A DNA stretch of 64,000 bases, from NCBI GenBank assembly GCA_024280995.1, contig JAMXLM010000002.1, positions 62,001 through 126,000 of the forward strand, written 5' to 3'. The translations under genes were made by a program, and so were the position numbers. Source of the DNA: Candidatus Dormiibacterota bacterium. GTDB taxonomy: Bacteria; Chloroflexota; Dormibacteria; Dormibacterales; Dormibacteraceae. Under the pieces are notes generated by a model that was given only the letters and a program-made list of their open reading frames with translations, was not told the origin of the DNA and did not search any database. Shown here one piece after another: positions 1 to 7,443 of this stretch (position 1 is its first letter; each line of letters begins with the position of its first letter).

Positions 1-265
1 TGTCACCCTCCTGGTCGACGAAGCCGACGATGACGGCGATGTCCTTCACAGCCTTCGCGATGCGCTCCAGCTGGGCCAGGTTGTCGCGCACGAACGAGGG
101 CTTGAGGACCAGGTCTTCTGGCGGGTAGCCGGTGATCGCGAGCTCGGGGAAGCACACCAGGTCGGCGCCTCGCTCGCGCGCCCGGTCCGTCCAGTCGAGG
201 ATCAGCCGTGCGTTGCCCTCGAGGTCGCCGACCGTCGGGTTGACCTGCGCGAGCGCGATTCTCAC
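1..265 (-). CDS. nadE: NAD+ synthetase, glutamine-dependent (N-terminal part, truncated by window edge)
   Basis: Reading down from a GTG at 265, the first 88 codons give an N-terminal nitrilase-type amidohydrolase domain beginning VRIALAQVNPTVGDLEGN and continuing with the motif FPELAITGYPPEDL. Known family: in glutamine-dependent NadE this domain hydrolyses glutamine and channels ammonia to the C-terminal synthetase that amidates deamido-NAD+. The Glu in FPEL is the expected member of the Glu-Lys-Cys triad; the other residues and the synthetase domain lie beyond position 1. It is transcribed away from the divergent GNAT gene, whose GTG begins 14 bases further on. Confidence 0.9.
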   Translation of the reverse strand, partial: MRIALAQVNPTVGDLEGNARLILDWTDRARERGADLVCFPELAITGYPPEDLVLKPSFVRDNLAQLERIAKAVKDIAVIVGFVDQEGD

Positions 266-279
266 GCTTCAATTGTCGC

Positions 280-822
280 GTGAATCGAGTCAGGCTCCGC
301 CAGGCGACGGTCGCCGACGCCGGCTTACTGGAGCGATGGCAGCAGCCGGCCTACATCGGCGAGTTCAACCGTTTCGGTATTCCTCCGCGACCGCTGCGGG
401 ACGAGATCCGCGAGCACGGCCTGGTCGGGTCGGACCGCGGCGCGCTGATCGTCGAGCTCGTCGCCGACAGCACGCCGATCGGCACCGTCTCCTGGCACCC
501 GGAGCTCTACGGACCCAACGCCGAGTCGGTGGCCTGGAACATCGGCATCAACCTGATTCCCGAGGGCCGGGGGCGGGGTTACGGTGGCGAGGCCCAGCGC
601 CTGCTCGCGGACTGGCTGTTTGCGTCGACCGCCGCCAACCGCGTCGAGGCGATGACCGACGTCGAGAACGTCGCCGAGCAGCGCGCGCTCGAGAAGGCCG
701 GGTTCCGACGCGAGGGCATCCTGTACGGGTCGCAGTTTCGGGGCGGTGCCTGGCGCGACCTCGTGGTGTATTCGTTGCTGCGCGCACAGGCAGGGTCGCC
801 TCCTACGATTGCCTCGGGATGA
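280..822 (+). CDS. GNAT-family N-acetyltransferase (RimJ/RimL type)
   Basis: A 180-residue protein with the GNAT fold. The N-terminus (RLRQATVADAGLLERW) is followed by the acetyl-CoA-binding loop GRGRGYGGEAQ near residues 97-107, and the C-terminal part reads ENVAEQRALEKAGFRREG, typical of RimJ/RimL-like acetyltransferases that modify amino groups of proteins or small molecules. The substrate cannot be read from sequence. Starts at a GTG and ends with a 4-base ATGA overlap with pyrF, so it is probably the first gene of the plus-strand operon. Confidence 0.85.
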   Translation: MNRVRLRQATVADAGLLERWQQPAYIGEFNRFGIPPRPLRDEIREHGLVGSDRGALIVELVADSTPIGTVSWHPELYGPNAESVAWNIGINLIPEGRGRGYGGEAQRLLADWLFASTAANRVEAMTDVENVAEQRALEKAGFRREGILYGSQFRGGAWRDLVVYSLLRAQAGSPPTIASG

Positions 823-1598
823 CCTACTTCGAGCGTCTGCGCGCGCTCTCACGAGAGCGCAAAAGCCTCCTGTGCGTCGGCCTCGACCCGGACCCTGAAC
901 GCATCGCCGGTGGCGCGGCGGGGGCGCTGCGACACTGCCGCGAGGTCGTGCGCCAGACGGAAGAGCACGTGTGCTGCTTCAAGCCCAACAGCGCCTTCTG
1001 GGAGCAGTACGGGCCCGATGGCTGGAAGGCGTTGCTGGAACTGCGCGGAGAGACCGAGGGCACGCCGTTCCTCCTCGACGCCAAGCGCGGCGACATGGAC
1101 AACACCATGCGCGCCTATGCGCGCGCGGTGTTCGGCACGTTGGCGATGGACGCTGCCACGGTCAACCCCTACCTTGGCTCCGATTCGCTCGAGCAGTTCA
1201 CGAGCTACGGCGACCGAGGTGTCTACGTGCTGTGCCGCACGTCCAATCCCGGCGCCACCGACCTGCAGCATCTCCAGGTGAAAGGCACGCCGATCTACCG
1301 GCACGTCGTCGACCTCGCGGAACGATTGAACCTGCACGGCAATGTCGCCCTCGTCGTCGGCGCCACGGCGCCGGAGCAGGTGCGAGAGGTTCGGAGCGTG
1401 ACCGACCTGCCCTTCCTGCTTCCGGGCGTGGGCGCGCAGGGCGGCGACGTCGAAGCCGCGGTCCGGGCGGCGTTCAACGGCGATCCCGCGTCGTCCCTTG
1501 TCGCGGCGAGCAGGTCGGTGCTCTACGCGGCAAGCCCCGCCAGGGAGGCAGCGGCCCTGCAGGCGCAGATCAACGCGGCGGCAGGCGCGACGGCGTGA
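819..1598 (+). CDS. pyrF: Orotidine 5'-phosphate decarboxylase (type 2)
   Basis: A 259-residue enzyme that decarboxylates OMP to UMP, the last step of de novo pyrimidine synthesis. The catalytic Asp-x-Lys-x-x-Asp motif is present as DAKRGDM near residues 90-96, and the phosphate-binding end LLPGVGAQGGD appears near 205. The length and the motifs GLDPDPERI and CFKPNSAFWEQ fit the longer, mycobacterial-type PyrF family. The ATG at 819 overlaps the preceding stop (ATGA); a longer open frame upstream of it reads through the GNAT gene in another frame and is rejected. Ends in a GTGA overlap with the next gene. Confidence 0.95.
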   Translation: MTYFERLRALSRERKSLLCVGLDPDPERIAGGAAGALRHCREVVRQTEEHVCCFKPNSAFWEQYGPDGWKALLELRGETEGTPFLLDAKRGDMDNTMRAYARAVFGTLAMDAATVNPYLGSDSLEQFTSYGDRGVYVLCRTSNPGATDLQHLQVKGTPIYRHVVDLAERLNLHGNVALVVGATAPEQVREVRSVTDLPFLLPGVGAQGGDVEAAVRAAFNGDPASSLVAASRSVLYAASPAREAAALQAQINAAAGATA

Positions 1599-2833
1599 GC
1601 GAGCGCAAGCACACGGCGCGGCTCATGTTGAAGGGCCACATCATCGATTCGATGATGCTGCCGCAGGTGATGGACGTCGTCATGGACCTCGGCGGCAACT
1701 TCACGATCGAGGAGTTGAAGGTCGGCCAGCACAAGACCGACACGTCGCTTTGCCGGATGGAGGTTTACGCCGACTCCGCCGAGGTGCTGGACCAGATCGT
1801 CCAGCGCGCGCGGGCGCTGGGCGCCACCGCGGAGCATGAGCAGCCGGCGCGCGTCGACAAGGTCATGCACGACGGTGTCTTCCCCGAGGGCTTCTACTCG
1901 ACGAGCAACCTGCCTACCGAGGTCCTCGTCGAGGGCAGCTGGGTCGAGGTCGAGAACATCGAGATGGACGCCGCGATCGCGGTCGACCGCGATGCGAAGC
2001 GCGTTTGGTGCATCGTCTTCCAGGACGCGAAGCCGGGAATGGACGTCGTCATCGGGCACCACGGAGTGCGCGTCACCCCCCTCGAGCGGTCGAGGCAGAC
2101 GGAGATCTTCAGCTTCATGGGTTCGGAGGTGTCGGCGGAGAAACCGAAGAAGGTTCTGATCGCCGGGATCGCGGAAGAGATGCGCCAGGCACGGGCAGCG
2201 GGAGGTAAGATCCTCGTGGTCGCCGGTCCAGCGGTCGTGCACACGGGTGCCGGTGTTTACCTCTCACGCCTTATCGAGCTGGGCTACGTCCAGGTCCTGT
2301 TCGCCGGCAACGCCCTCGCCGTGCACGACGTCGAGTCGATCCTCTTCGGCACCGCGCTCGGCGTCAACATCGCCAGCGGCGCGCCGATCGAGCACGGCCA
2401 CGAGCACCACATGCGTGCCATCAACCGGGTCCGCGCGGCCGGCGGGCTGCGCCAGATGGTGAAGAGCGGGCAGCTGACGGGGGGCGTCATGAAGTCCGCG
2501 ATCGACCACGGAGTCGAATACGTGCTCGCCGGCTCGGTGCGCGACGACGGGCCGCTGCCTGATGTGATTTCAGACATGGTCGAGGCGCAGCGGCGCATGC
2601 GGGCGGCGCTGAAGGGTGTGCGGATCGCGCTGATGCTCTCGACGATGCTGCACTCGATCGCGACGGGCAACATGCTGCCGGCGGGAGTGCGAACCGTCTG
2701 CGTCGACATCAATCCGGCCGTGGTGACGAAGCTCGCCGACCGTGGGAGCTGGCAGTCGGTCGGCCTGGTCACCGACGTCGAGTCGTTCTTGCGCGAACTG
2801 GCCCTGGTCATGGAAACTGGTCGCCATGGGTAA
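1595..2833 (+). CDS. TIGR00300-family protein, ornithine cyclodeaminase-like (LOR/SDH conserved domain)
   Basis: A 412-residue protein from a GTG at 1595 that overlaps the pyrF stop; an in-frame ATG at 1625 is an alternative. It begins with LKGHIIDSMMLPQVMD and contains EGFYSTSNLPTEV, VGPAVVHTGAG-like and NIASGAPIEHGHEHHMRAI segments typical of this family. Established knowledge: relatives include the archaeal ornithine cyclodeaminase and the C-terminal half of the cyanobacterial arginine-catabolic enzyme AgrE/ArgZ, which make proline from ornithine using bound NAD. Here it is a free-standing protein without the arginine dihydrolase half. Family assignment is firm; the reaction in this organism is inferred. 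Confidence 0.8.
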   Translation: MSERKHTARLMLKGHIIDSMMLPQVMDVVMDLGGNFTIEELKVGQHKTDTSLCRMEVYADSAEVLDQIVQRARALGATAEHEQPARVDKVMHDGVFPEGFYSTSNLPTEVLVEGSWVEVENIEMDAAIAVDRDAKRVWCIVFQDAKPGMDVVIGHHGVRVTPLERSRQTEIFSFMGSEVSAEKPKKVLIAGIAEEMRQARAAGGKILVVAGPAVVHTGAGVYLSRLIELGYVQVLFAGNALAVHDVESILFGTALGVNIASGAPIEHGHEHHMRAINRVRAAGGLRQMVKSGQLTGGVMKSAIDHGVEYVLAGSVRDDGPLPDVISDMVEAQRRMRAALKGVRIALMLSTMLHSIATGNMLPAGVRTVCVDINPAVVTKLADRGSWQSVGLVTDVESFLRELALVMETGRHG

Positions 2834-2987
2834 AGGCCGCGACAAGCAGGGTCGCGAGAAGAAGAAGCCTAAGAAAGTCAAAACTTCGGCCAAGCAACCG
2901 GGCGCGGACCGGCCCTCGATCGAGTTCCGCCATCACTCCGTCGTGATGGACCAGCCCGAGACGCCGATCCGGACCACTCCCGAATAA
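2826..2987 (+). CDS. Small lysine-rich protein, unknown function
   Basis: A 53-residue basic protein starting MGKGRDKQGREKKKPKKV, with a neutral C-terminal half (SIEFRHHSVVMDQPE). The ATG at 2826 lies 8 bases inside the preceding gene. The in-frame upstream extension to 2742 overlaps the conserved end of that gene and is not believed. The stop TAA overlaps the presumed start of the first TauE gene. I recognise no family; the lysine-rich head suggests nucleic-acid or ribosome contact, but that is a guess. Confidence 0.6.
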   Translation: MGKGRDKQGREKKKPKKVKTSAKQPGADRPSIEFRHHSVVMDQPETPIRTTPE

Positions 2988-3352
2988 ACCGCCGCGCCGT
3001 CTTCGCGGCGATCGGTTTTCTGGGCGGTCTGCTCGGCGGGCTGCTAGGCGTCGGCGGTGGTTTCGTCCTCATTCCTCTCCAGGTCCTGTGGGCGGGTGTG
3101 CCGCAGCGCAACGCCAACGCCAACTCGATCGTCGCGATCCTCCCGATCGCCCTGGCCGCCCTTCCCATCTACTACTTCCGCCAGCGCTCGGCCGGGATCG
3201 ACTTCCGCGTCGCGCTCTTCCTCGTCATCGGCAGCGTGGTCGGCGCGTACCTGGGCGCCAGACTTCTGAAGCAGATCCCAGATCGCCAGCTCAAGCTGGC
3301 CGTTGTCTTGATCCTCGGCACCGTCGGGATCAAGGAGCTGCTGTTTCCGTGA
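2984..3352 (+). CDS. Half-size TauE/SafE-family permease, first subunit
   Basis: The frame encodes a TauE/SafE repeat: a hydrophobic helix with the hallmark GGLLGVGGGF, then NANSIVAILPIALAALPIYYFR and further helices. Full-length TauE/SafE sulfite/anion exporters carry two such repeats; this protein has one (about 122 residues). The frame has no ATG, GTG or TTG before 3098, which would remove the hallmark helix. The ATA at 2984 would give MNRRAVFAAIGF and overlaps the previous stop as ATAA; a CTG at 3020 is another option. The start is therefore uncertain. Ends in a GTGA overlap with the second half. Confidence 0.75.
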   Translation: MNRRAVFAAIGFLGGLLGGLLGVGGGFVLIPLQVLWAGVPQRNANANSIVAILPIALAALPIYYFRQRSAGIDFRVALFLVIGSVVGAYLGARLLKQIPDRQLKLAVVLILGTVGIKELLFP

Positions 3353-3765
3353 GCTGGTGGCGCGACCTGATCCTGATCATCGGGGGCTTTGCCGCCGGCT
3401 TTCTTTCCGGAACGATCGGCATCGGCGGAGGGGCGCTGTTCGTACCGACCATGACGGTCGGAGCCGGCCTGTCGCAGGCGCTCGCGCAGGGGACGTCGCT
3501 GGTCGCCATCGTCCCCACCGCGCTGGTCAGCACCATCACCCACTTCCGCCACGGCAACGTCCTGCGCGACCCGGCGCTGTGGATGGGGGGCGGGGGAGTG
3601 GTGGGCGCGGTAATCGGCGCCCTGATCGCCGTCCAGGTGCCGGAGTCGATCCTCGCCCGAGTCTGGGGCATCTTCCTTCTCTTCACCGCCTACCGGCTGG
3701 CCGTGCAGGCGCTGCGCAAGCCATCCCCAAGGCCGGCGGGTGAATCGGACAGTCAAGCGAGTTGA
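3349..3765 (+). CDS. Half-size TauE/SafE-family permease, second subunit
   Basis: A 138-residue membrane protein starting at GTG 3349, overlapping the previous stop by four bases. It has its own TauE signature, GFLSGTIGIGGGALFVP, then GTSLVAIVPTALVSTITHF and two further hydrophobic segments, and ends in a short polar tail. Together with the preceding gene it supplies the two repeats normally joined in one permease, so the pair probably assembles as a heterodimer that moves a sulfur or organic anion. The substrate is not deducible. A promoter for the next operon begins just before its stop. Confidence 0.85.
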   Translation: MSWWRDLILIIGGFAAGFLSGTIGIGGGALFVPTMTVGAGLSQALAQGTSLVAIVPTALVSTITHFRHGNVLRDPALWMGGGGVVGAVIGALIAVQVPESILARVWGIFLLFTAYRLAVQALRKPSPRPAGESDSQAS

Positions 3766-3791
3766 CTTTCCGCCCCACTTGCGGGTAACGT
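3762..3791 (+). promoter_or_regulatory. Candidate sigma-70 promoter for the acyl-CoA dehydrogenase/TetR operon
   Basis: TTGACT at 3762-3767 and TAACGT at 3786-3791 are separated by 18 bases, 55 bases upstream of the dehydrogenase ATG. A ribosome-binding AGGGG lies at 3833-3837. Confidence 0.5.
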
Positions 3792-3806
3792 CTGCGCCCG
3801 GAAAAC

Positions 3807-3822
3807 GGTACGTACGAGTACC
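3807..3822. promoter_or_regulatory. Possible operator: GGTAC-N6-GTACC inverted repeat
   Basis: GGTAC (3807-3811) and GTACC (3818-3822) flank six bases and lie between the candidate promoter and the acyl-CoA dehydrogenase start. The TetR regulator encoded downstream in the same operon is the natural candidate to bind it. This is inference from position and symmetry only. Confidence 0.3.
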
Positions 3823-3845
3823 ACTGCGTTATAGGGGCAAAGACA

Positions 3846-5042
3846 ATGGTTTCCTTCGAGTTGACCGACGAGCAGAGAGAGATCCGCGACTGGGTCCACA
3901 CGTTCGCCGAGAACGAGATCCGGCCCGTTGCTCACCAGTACGACGAGTCCGAAGAGTTCCCGTGGCCGATCGTCAAGAAGGCGGCGGCTGTCGGGCTCTA
4001 CGGCACCGACTTCCTTCAGCAGACCTTCGGAGATTCCACGGGCATCATGCCGGCGCTCGTCGCCGAGGAGCTGACCTGGGGCTGCGCCGGGATCGCGCTC
4101 GCGCTCCAGGGAACCGGCCTGCCCGTGGCCGCGATCTTCTCCCAGGGCACGCCCGAGCAGATCGCGACTTGGATCCCTGCCTGCTACGGCACGCCTGAAA
4201 AGCCCGCCCTCGGAGCCTTCGCCGTCACCGAGCCCGACGCCGGCTCGGACGTCTCCTCCATGAAGACTCGGGCGGTGCGCAGCAACGGCAACTGGGTGAT
4301 CAACGGCCAGAAGGTCTTCATCACCAACGGAGGGATCGCGGACGTGCACGTCGTCGTCGCGGCCGTCGAGCCCGAGCTCGGCACTCGTGGCCAGGCTTCG
4401 TTCGTCGTCCCCCCCGGGACCAAGGGCCTGCGCATGGGCAAGAAGGAAAAGAAGATGGGCATCCGCGCGTCGCACACCGCGGAGGTGCTGCTCGAGGACT
4501 GCACGATCCCGCTCGAGAACGTGCTCGGCGGCGTCGAGAAGCTCGAGGCCAAGATCGCGCGGGCCAGGGAGGGCAAGCACTCACGGTCGTCGGTCGCGCT
4601 CAAGACGTTCGAGCTCTCGCGACCGATCGTCGGCGCCCAGGCGCTGGGCATCGCGCGGGCGGCGTTCGAGTTCGCGCTCGATTACGCCAAGCAGCGCAAG
4701 CAGTTCGGCAAGCCGTTGATCGAGAACGAGGCGATCGCGTTCATGCTCGCCGACATGGCGACCGAGATCGAGGCCACGCGTGCCCTGATCTGGCGTGCCC
4801 TGTGGGAAGGCCGCAGTGGCGGCGAGTTCAAGAAAGCCGAGGGTTCGATGGCGAAGCTGAAGGCCGGTGAGGTGGCGGTCAAGGTCACGGAGCAGGCGAT
4901 CCAGATCTGTGGCGGGTATGGCTACATCCGGGACTTCCCGGTCGAGAAGTGGCACCGCGACGCCAAGATCTACACGCTCTTCGAGGGCACGAGCGAGATC
5001 CAGCGCCTGGTCATCTCGCGGGCCCTGGCGGCGGCCGGGTAG
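3846..5042 (+). CDS. Acyl-CoA dehydrogenase
   Basis: A 398-residue flavoprotein of the acyl-CoA dehydrogenase family. Visible are the FAD-binding and substrate segments AVTEPDAGSDVSSMKTRA and NGQKVFITNGG, the C-terminal segment QICGGYGYIRDFPVEKW, and the catalytic glutamate in YTLFEGTSEIQ near the end. It catalyses FAD-dependent alpha,beta-desaturation of an acyl-CoA in fatty- or branched-chain acid breakdown; chain length cannot be told from sequence. The ATG at 3846 follows AGGGG by eight bases. A TetR gene begins 8 bases after the stop, suggesting local control. Confidence 0.93.
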   Translation: MVSFELTDEQREIRDWVHTFAENEIRPVAHQYDESEEFPWPIVKKAAAVGLYGTDFLQQTFGDSTGIMPALVAEELTWGCAGIALALQGTGLPVAAIFSQGTPEQIATWIPACYGTPEKPALGAFAVTEPDAGSDVSSMKTRAVRSNGNWVINGQKVFITNGGIADVHVVVAAVEPELGTRGQASFVVPPGTKGLRMGKKEKKMGIRASHTAEVLLEDCTIPLENVLGGVEKLEAKIARAREGKHSRSSVALKTFELSRPIVGAQALGIARAAFEFALDYAKQRKQFGKPLIENEAIAFMLADMATEIEATRALIWRALWEGRSGGEFKKAEGSMAKLKAGEVAVKVTEQAIQICGGYGYIRDFPVEKWHRDAKIYTLFEGTSEIQRLVISRALAAAG

Positions 5043-5050
5043 GAGTCGAG

Positions 5051-5647
5051 TTGGCGCTTCCTGCGGCCAAGCTTCGGCGAGACGCCCGTATCGAGAAGCG
5101 GCGGCGCCGGATCGCGGATGCGGCTCTTGTGCTCTTCGCCGGGCGTGGCTTCACGGTGACGTCGGTCGACGACATCGTGACCCGGGCGCGAGTCTCGAAG
5201 TCGGCGTTCTACGAGTTCTTCGAGTCCAAGGAGGACTGCTTCCGCGAGCTGCTGGACCAGGAAGGCGGTGGCCTGATCAGCGACGTGCTCGCCGACGCCG
5301 CGACGGGCCACAACCACCACGAGCGCCTGCGATTGGGCATAACGCGGTTCGTCGTGAGCTGCTTCGAGCGCTCTGAGGTGGCGCGGCTGCTGATCGTCGA
5401 GTCGGTCGGGCTAAGCCCCGGCGTCGAGAAGATCAGGCACGAGCTCCAGGCGCGGTTTGCCGACGCGGTGGCGGAGGAGGTGCGGCACGCGATGGGCCAT
5501 GACGCCTTCTACGAGGACAAGGACCCGGTCGTGTTCGGTCGCGCGGTGGTCGGAGCGGTGAGCGACGCGGTGGGCTACTTCCTGACCCACCCGGGCGTCG
5601 ATGCCGACTCGCTGGCGGCCTCGCTGTGCCGCATCTTCGCTCCCTAG
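5051..5647 (+). CDS. TetR/AcrR-family transcriptional regulator
   Basis: About 198 residues from a TTG at 5051, placed five bases after AGGAG, which itself starts in the dehydrogenase stop codon. The N-terminal helix-turn-helix reads RIADAALVLFAGRGF, TSVDDIVTRARVSKSAFYEFF, a standard TetR DNA-binding domain; the rest is the ligand-binding/dimer domain. Cotranscription with an acyl-CoA dehydrogenase suggests an acyl-CoA-responsive repressor. Upstream in-frame starts overlap the dehydrogenase and are rejected. It ends tail-to-tail with the minus-strand mntP-like gene, overlapping by four bases. Confidence 0.88.
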   Translation: MALPAAKLRRDARIEKRRRRIADAALVLFAGRGFTVTSVDDIVTRARVSKSAFYEFFESKEDCFRELLDQEGGGLISDVLADAATGHNHHERLRLGITRFVVSCFERSEVARLLIVESVGLSPGVEKIRHELQARFADAVAEEVRHAMGHDAFYEDKDPVVFGRAVVGAVSDAVGYFLTHPGVDADSLAASLCRIFAP

Positions 5648-6213
5648 AGCCCGAAAAGCTTCAGCACGAGGAGCACCAGGGCGACGGCGATCAGGGCGAC
5701 GCCGGCGGCCTGCTCCGAGCGTTCCCGCATCTCCTCGCCGATCCTCTCGCCGAACCTGAGCCCGATCTGGGTCACGAGCAAGGCCTGCACCGCCACCCAG
5801 ATCACGGTGAGCGCGATCGACAGCCCGAGCAGGCCTGCGCTGAGGCCGACGGTGAGCTCGTCGAGGCTGATGCCGACCCCGAGGCCGACGATCGCCGGCC
5901 CGCGGGCCTGCGTCAGCAGGTGGAGTTGGCGCTCTTCGGCCGCCTCATCCTTGCCCGGTCGCACGAGCAGGAGGCCGGCCAGGAACAGGATGCCGATCGC
6001 CGCCCAGCCCGCCCATTCGCCGATCAGGTTGCCGACGGCGCGTCCCAGCAGGATGCCGACGATCGGCATTCCCGCCTCGAAGATCGCGAATACGAGCGCT
6101 ACCCGCAAGCGCTCCCGCCGCGCCAGACCGGCCACGCCGAGGGCGGCTGCCAGGGCGAAAGTGTCGAGCCCGAGGGGGAGGAGGAGACCGGCGGTCAGAA
6201 GGAACTGCCGCAT
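5644..6213 (-). CDS. mntP: MntP-like putative manganese efflux pump
   Basis: A 189-residue protein with six predicted hydrophobic segments. The two internal-repeat signatures expected of the MntP (DUF204) family are present: LGLDTFALAAALGVAG near residues 14-29 and GVGISLDELTVGLSAGLLG near 111-129, each with a membrane-embedded acidic residue. Family members export Mn2+ and related divalent cations. The ATG at 6213 is the natural start. The gene converges on tetR and shares no operon with its neighbours. The metal specificity is inferred from family. Confidence 0.75.
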   Translation of the reverse strand: MRQFLLTAGLLLPLGLDTFALAAALGVAGLARRERLRVALVFAIFEAGMPIVGILLGRAVGNLIGEWAGWAAIGILFLAGLLLVRPGKDEAAEERQLHLLTQARGPAIVGLGVGISLDELTVGLSAGLLGLSIALTVIWVAVQALLVTQIGLRFGERIGEEMRERSEQAAGVALIAVALVLLVLKLFGL

Positions 6214-6237
6214 CGGCGCAGCTTAACAGGCGGCGGC

Positions 6238-6267
6238 TTGCAGTCCGAACACCTGTTCGCGTACAAT
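6238..6267 (+). promoter_or_regulatory. Promoter with a perfect LexA (SOS) box in its spacer
   Basis: TTGCAG (6238-6243) and TACAAT (6262-6267) are 18 bases apart. The spacer contains CGAAC-ACCT-GTTCG at 6246-6259, an exact match to the Gram-positive/actinobacterial LexA operator. Transcription would begin near 6274, only about six bases before the ATG at 6280, so the message would be close to leaderless. Confidence 0.8.
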
Positions 6268-6279
6268 CTGACTCCAAAC

Positions 6280-6639
6280 ATGCGTACCCTCGCGACCCAG
6301 GTCAAGCTGCGGCGGCTAGTCCGAGCCTTCGGCGAGGCTGAAAGCCGTCTGGCCTCCGATCCGCGCGAGCGGCGCATGGCCGGCGCGGTGGTCGACAGGC
6401 TGCTGGAGCTGGCGGCGGACGTCAAAGACGCCTGGCGGCGCGAGGCCGGGTTTGTCAGGCCCGCGCTCGGGACCTATGTTGATGGCTCGCTGCGGACGGC
6501 CGAGCTGGCGGTCGCGGGTCTTGGCCAGGCGGGCGCGGACCTCGAGCTGCTGCGGCAGGATTTCGAGTCGGCGGCGCTCCCGCTGGAGGTTTTTTTGCGA
6601 GGCCTGGACGTCGAGCCGGCGCTGCAGCGCTCCGCCTGA
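6280..6639 (+). CDS. Probable SOS-induced protein of unknown function
   Basis: A 119-residue, cysteine-free, charged and apparently all-helical protein (MRTLATQVKLRRLVRAFGEA...) without a signal peptide or membrane segment. I recognise no family. It is supported as a gene by the promoter directly upstream, which carries a perfect LexA box. A much longer in-frame extension to 5626 runs antisense through the mntP gene and is rejected. It stands alone: the upstream gene is divergent and no plus-strand gene follows for about 290 bases. A role in DNA-damage tolerance or cell-division control is a hypothesis based on regulation only. Confidence 0.7.
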   Translation: MRTLATQVKLRRLVRAFGEAESRLASDPRERRMAGAVVDRLLELAADVKDAWRREAGFVRPALGTYVDGSLRTAELAVAGLGQAGADLELLRQDFESAALPLEVFLRGLDVEPALQRSA

Positions 6640-6930
6640 CCTTGGTCGAGATCAGAGGCACAGATTGGGCCTATGCTGCTGCGCCAACTCAACCATCGAG
6701 GCAACGCGGAATTTGTGAAGAAGCCGATGCACTCACCGCGATTGATCAGTCCAGCTCGGCGGTCGGTCAACCTGTCGTAAGAGCGATGCTGCGGGAAAGG
6801 TGCATTATCAGCAGCAACTAGGATCTCGACGGGCTATCGGCACAGGCATCCGGAGCGAGCTCCGGCCCGTCTCGAATGGTCTTCCCTGCTCGCTGCCCTG
6901 ATTTGCGGCGGCGCTATTCTGCGGACGAAA
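6640..6930. other. Intergenic stretch, no gene seen
   Basis: About 290 bases of visibly lower GC than the surroundings. I find no convincing coding frame. It holds a perfect palindrome CCGGAGC-GA-GCTCCGG at 6850-6865 without a following T-run. It may be a decayed gene or the leader of the small gene that follows. Confidence 0.5.
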
Positions 6931-7152
6931 TTGGGGGGTGTCCTTGTCGCCATTCTGCCCTTGATTTTCGGGGCGTTCATCTTCTACGCAACTTCGCACC
7001 CGAAGTCCCGAGCTTCGCGAGCCCTGTTCTGGTGGCAGATTCGGCATGGTGACGGCCCCGAGAACTCCAGGGTCACACAGTTTTTCGGCTACCTCACCGG
7101 GTTCTTCTGGATCGCGATCGCCCTGATCGCGCTCTTGAGTGCTCTCCGATGA
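6931..7152 (+). CDS. Small two-helix membrane protein, unknown
   Basis: A 73-residue frame from a TTG at 6931 with two hydrophobic segments (VLVAILPLIFGAFIFYA near residues 4-20 and FFGYLTGFFWIAIALIALL near 51-69) separated by a basic, tryptophan-containing loop (RALFWWQIRHGDGPE). No family recognised. The start is uncertain because no good ribosome-binding site precedes it and the coding signal begins close to the TTG. It converges on the minus-strand glutaredoxin-like gene. Confidence 0.5.
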   Translation: MGGVLVAILPLIFGAFIFYATSHPKSRASRALFWWQIRHGDGPENSRVTQFFGYLTGFFWIAIALIALLSALR

Positions 7153-7197
7153 CGAACTGCGTCGATTATCAAGTCCATGATCGGATAGGCGCCAGGG

Positions 7198-7428
7198 TCA
7201 GCCGGCTCCCGTGCCCACCGCCTTTTCCAGCTGCTCGAGGGTGATCTTCCCCTCGGCCACGACCTCGTCGTTCACGAGGACGACAGGCACGCGCCAGTCG
7301 TAGAGGTCATGCAGATGGCCGTCGGCGTCCACGTCCGCCAGCAGTGGCTCATGACCGAGAGCGCGCAGGTGGGCGAGGGCCTGGTCGCAGAGATGACAGC
7401 CACGGCGGGTGACGAGCACGAGCCTCAT
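7198..7428 (-). CDS. Glutaredoxin-like thiol protein (DUF836 type)
   Basis: A 76-residue thioredoxin-fold protein. It starts MRLVLVTRRGCHLCDQA, placing a redox Cys-x-x-Cys (CHLC) at residues 11-14, and contains the cis-proline segment WRVPVVLVNDE near 45-55. Such proteins reduce disulfides or handle glutathione-like thiols in the cytoplasm. It follows the LysM gene by 15 bases on the same strand and is probably cotranscribed with it from the LexA-controlled promoter. Confidence 0.85.
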   Translation of the reverse strand: MRLVLVTRRGCHLCDQALAHLRALGHEPLLADVDADGHLHDLYDWRVPVVLVNDEVVAEGKITLEQLEKAVGTGAG

Positions 7429-7443
7429 GGGAGGCGGAGGCGC

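Noticed and set aside
132..818. N-terminal extension of pyrF
   Set aside because: It overlaps the GNAT gene in a different frame and is arginine-rich; the ATG at 819 fits the family and forms the ATGA overlap.
971..1594. N-terminal extension of the TIGR00300 gene through pyrF
   Set aside because: It is the +1 frame of pyrF; the GTG at 1595 or ATG at 1625 matches the family start.
5626..6279. Extension of the SOS gene to give 337 residues
   Set aside because: It lies antisense to the MntP coding sequence, and the promoter with LexA box sits inside it.
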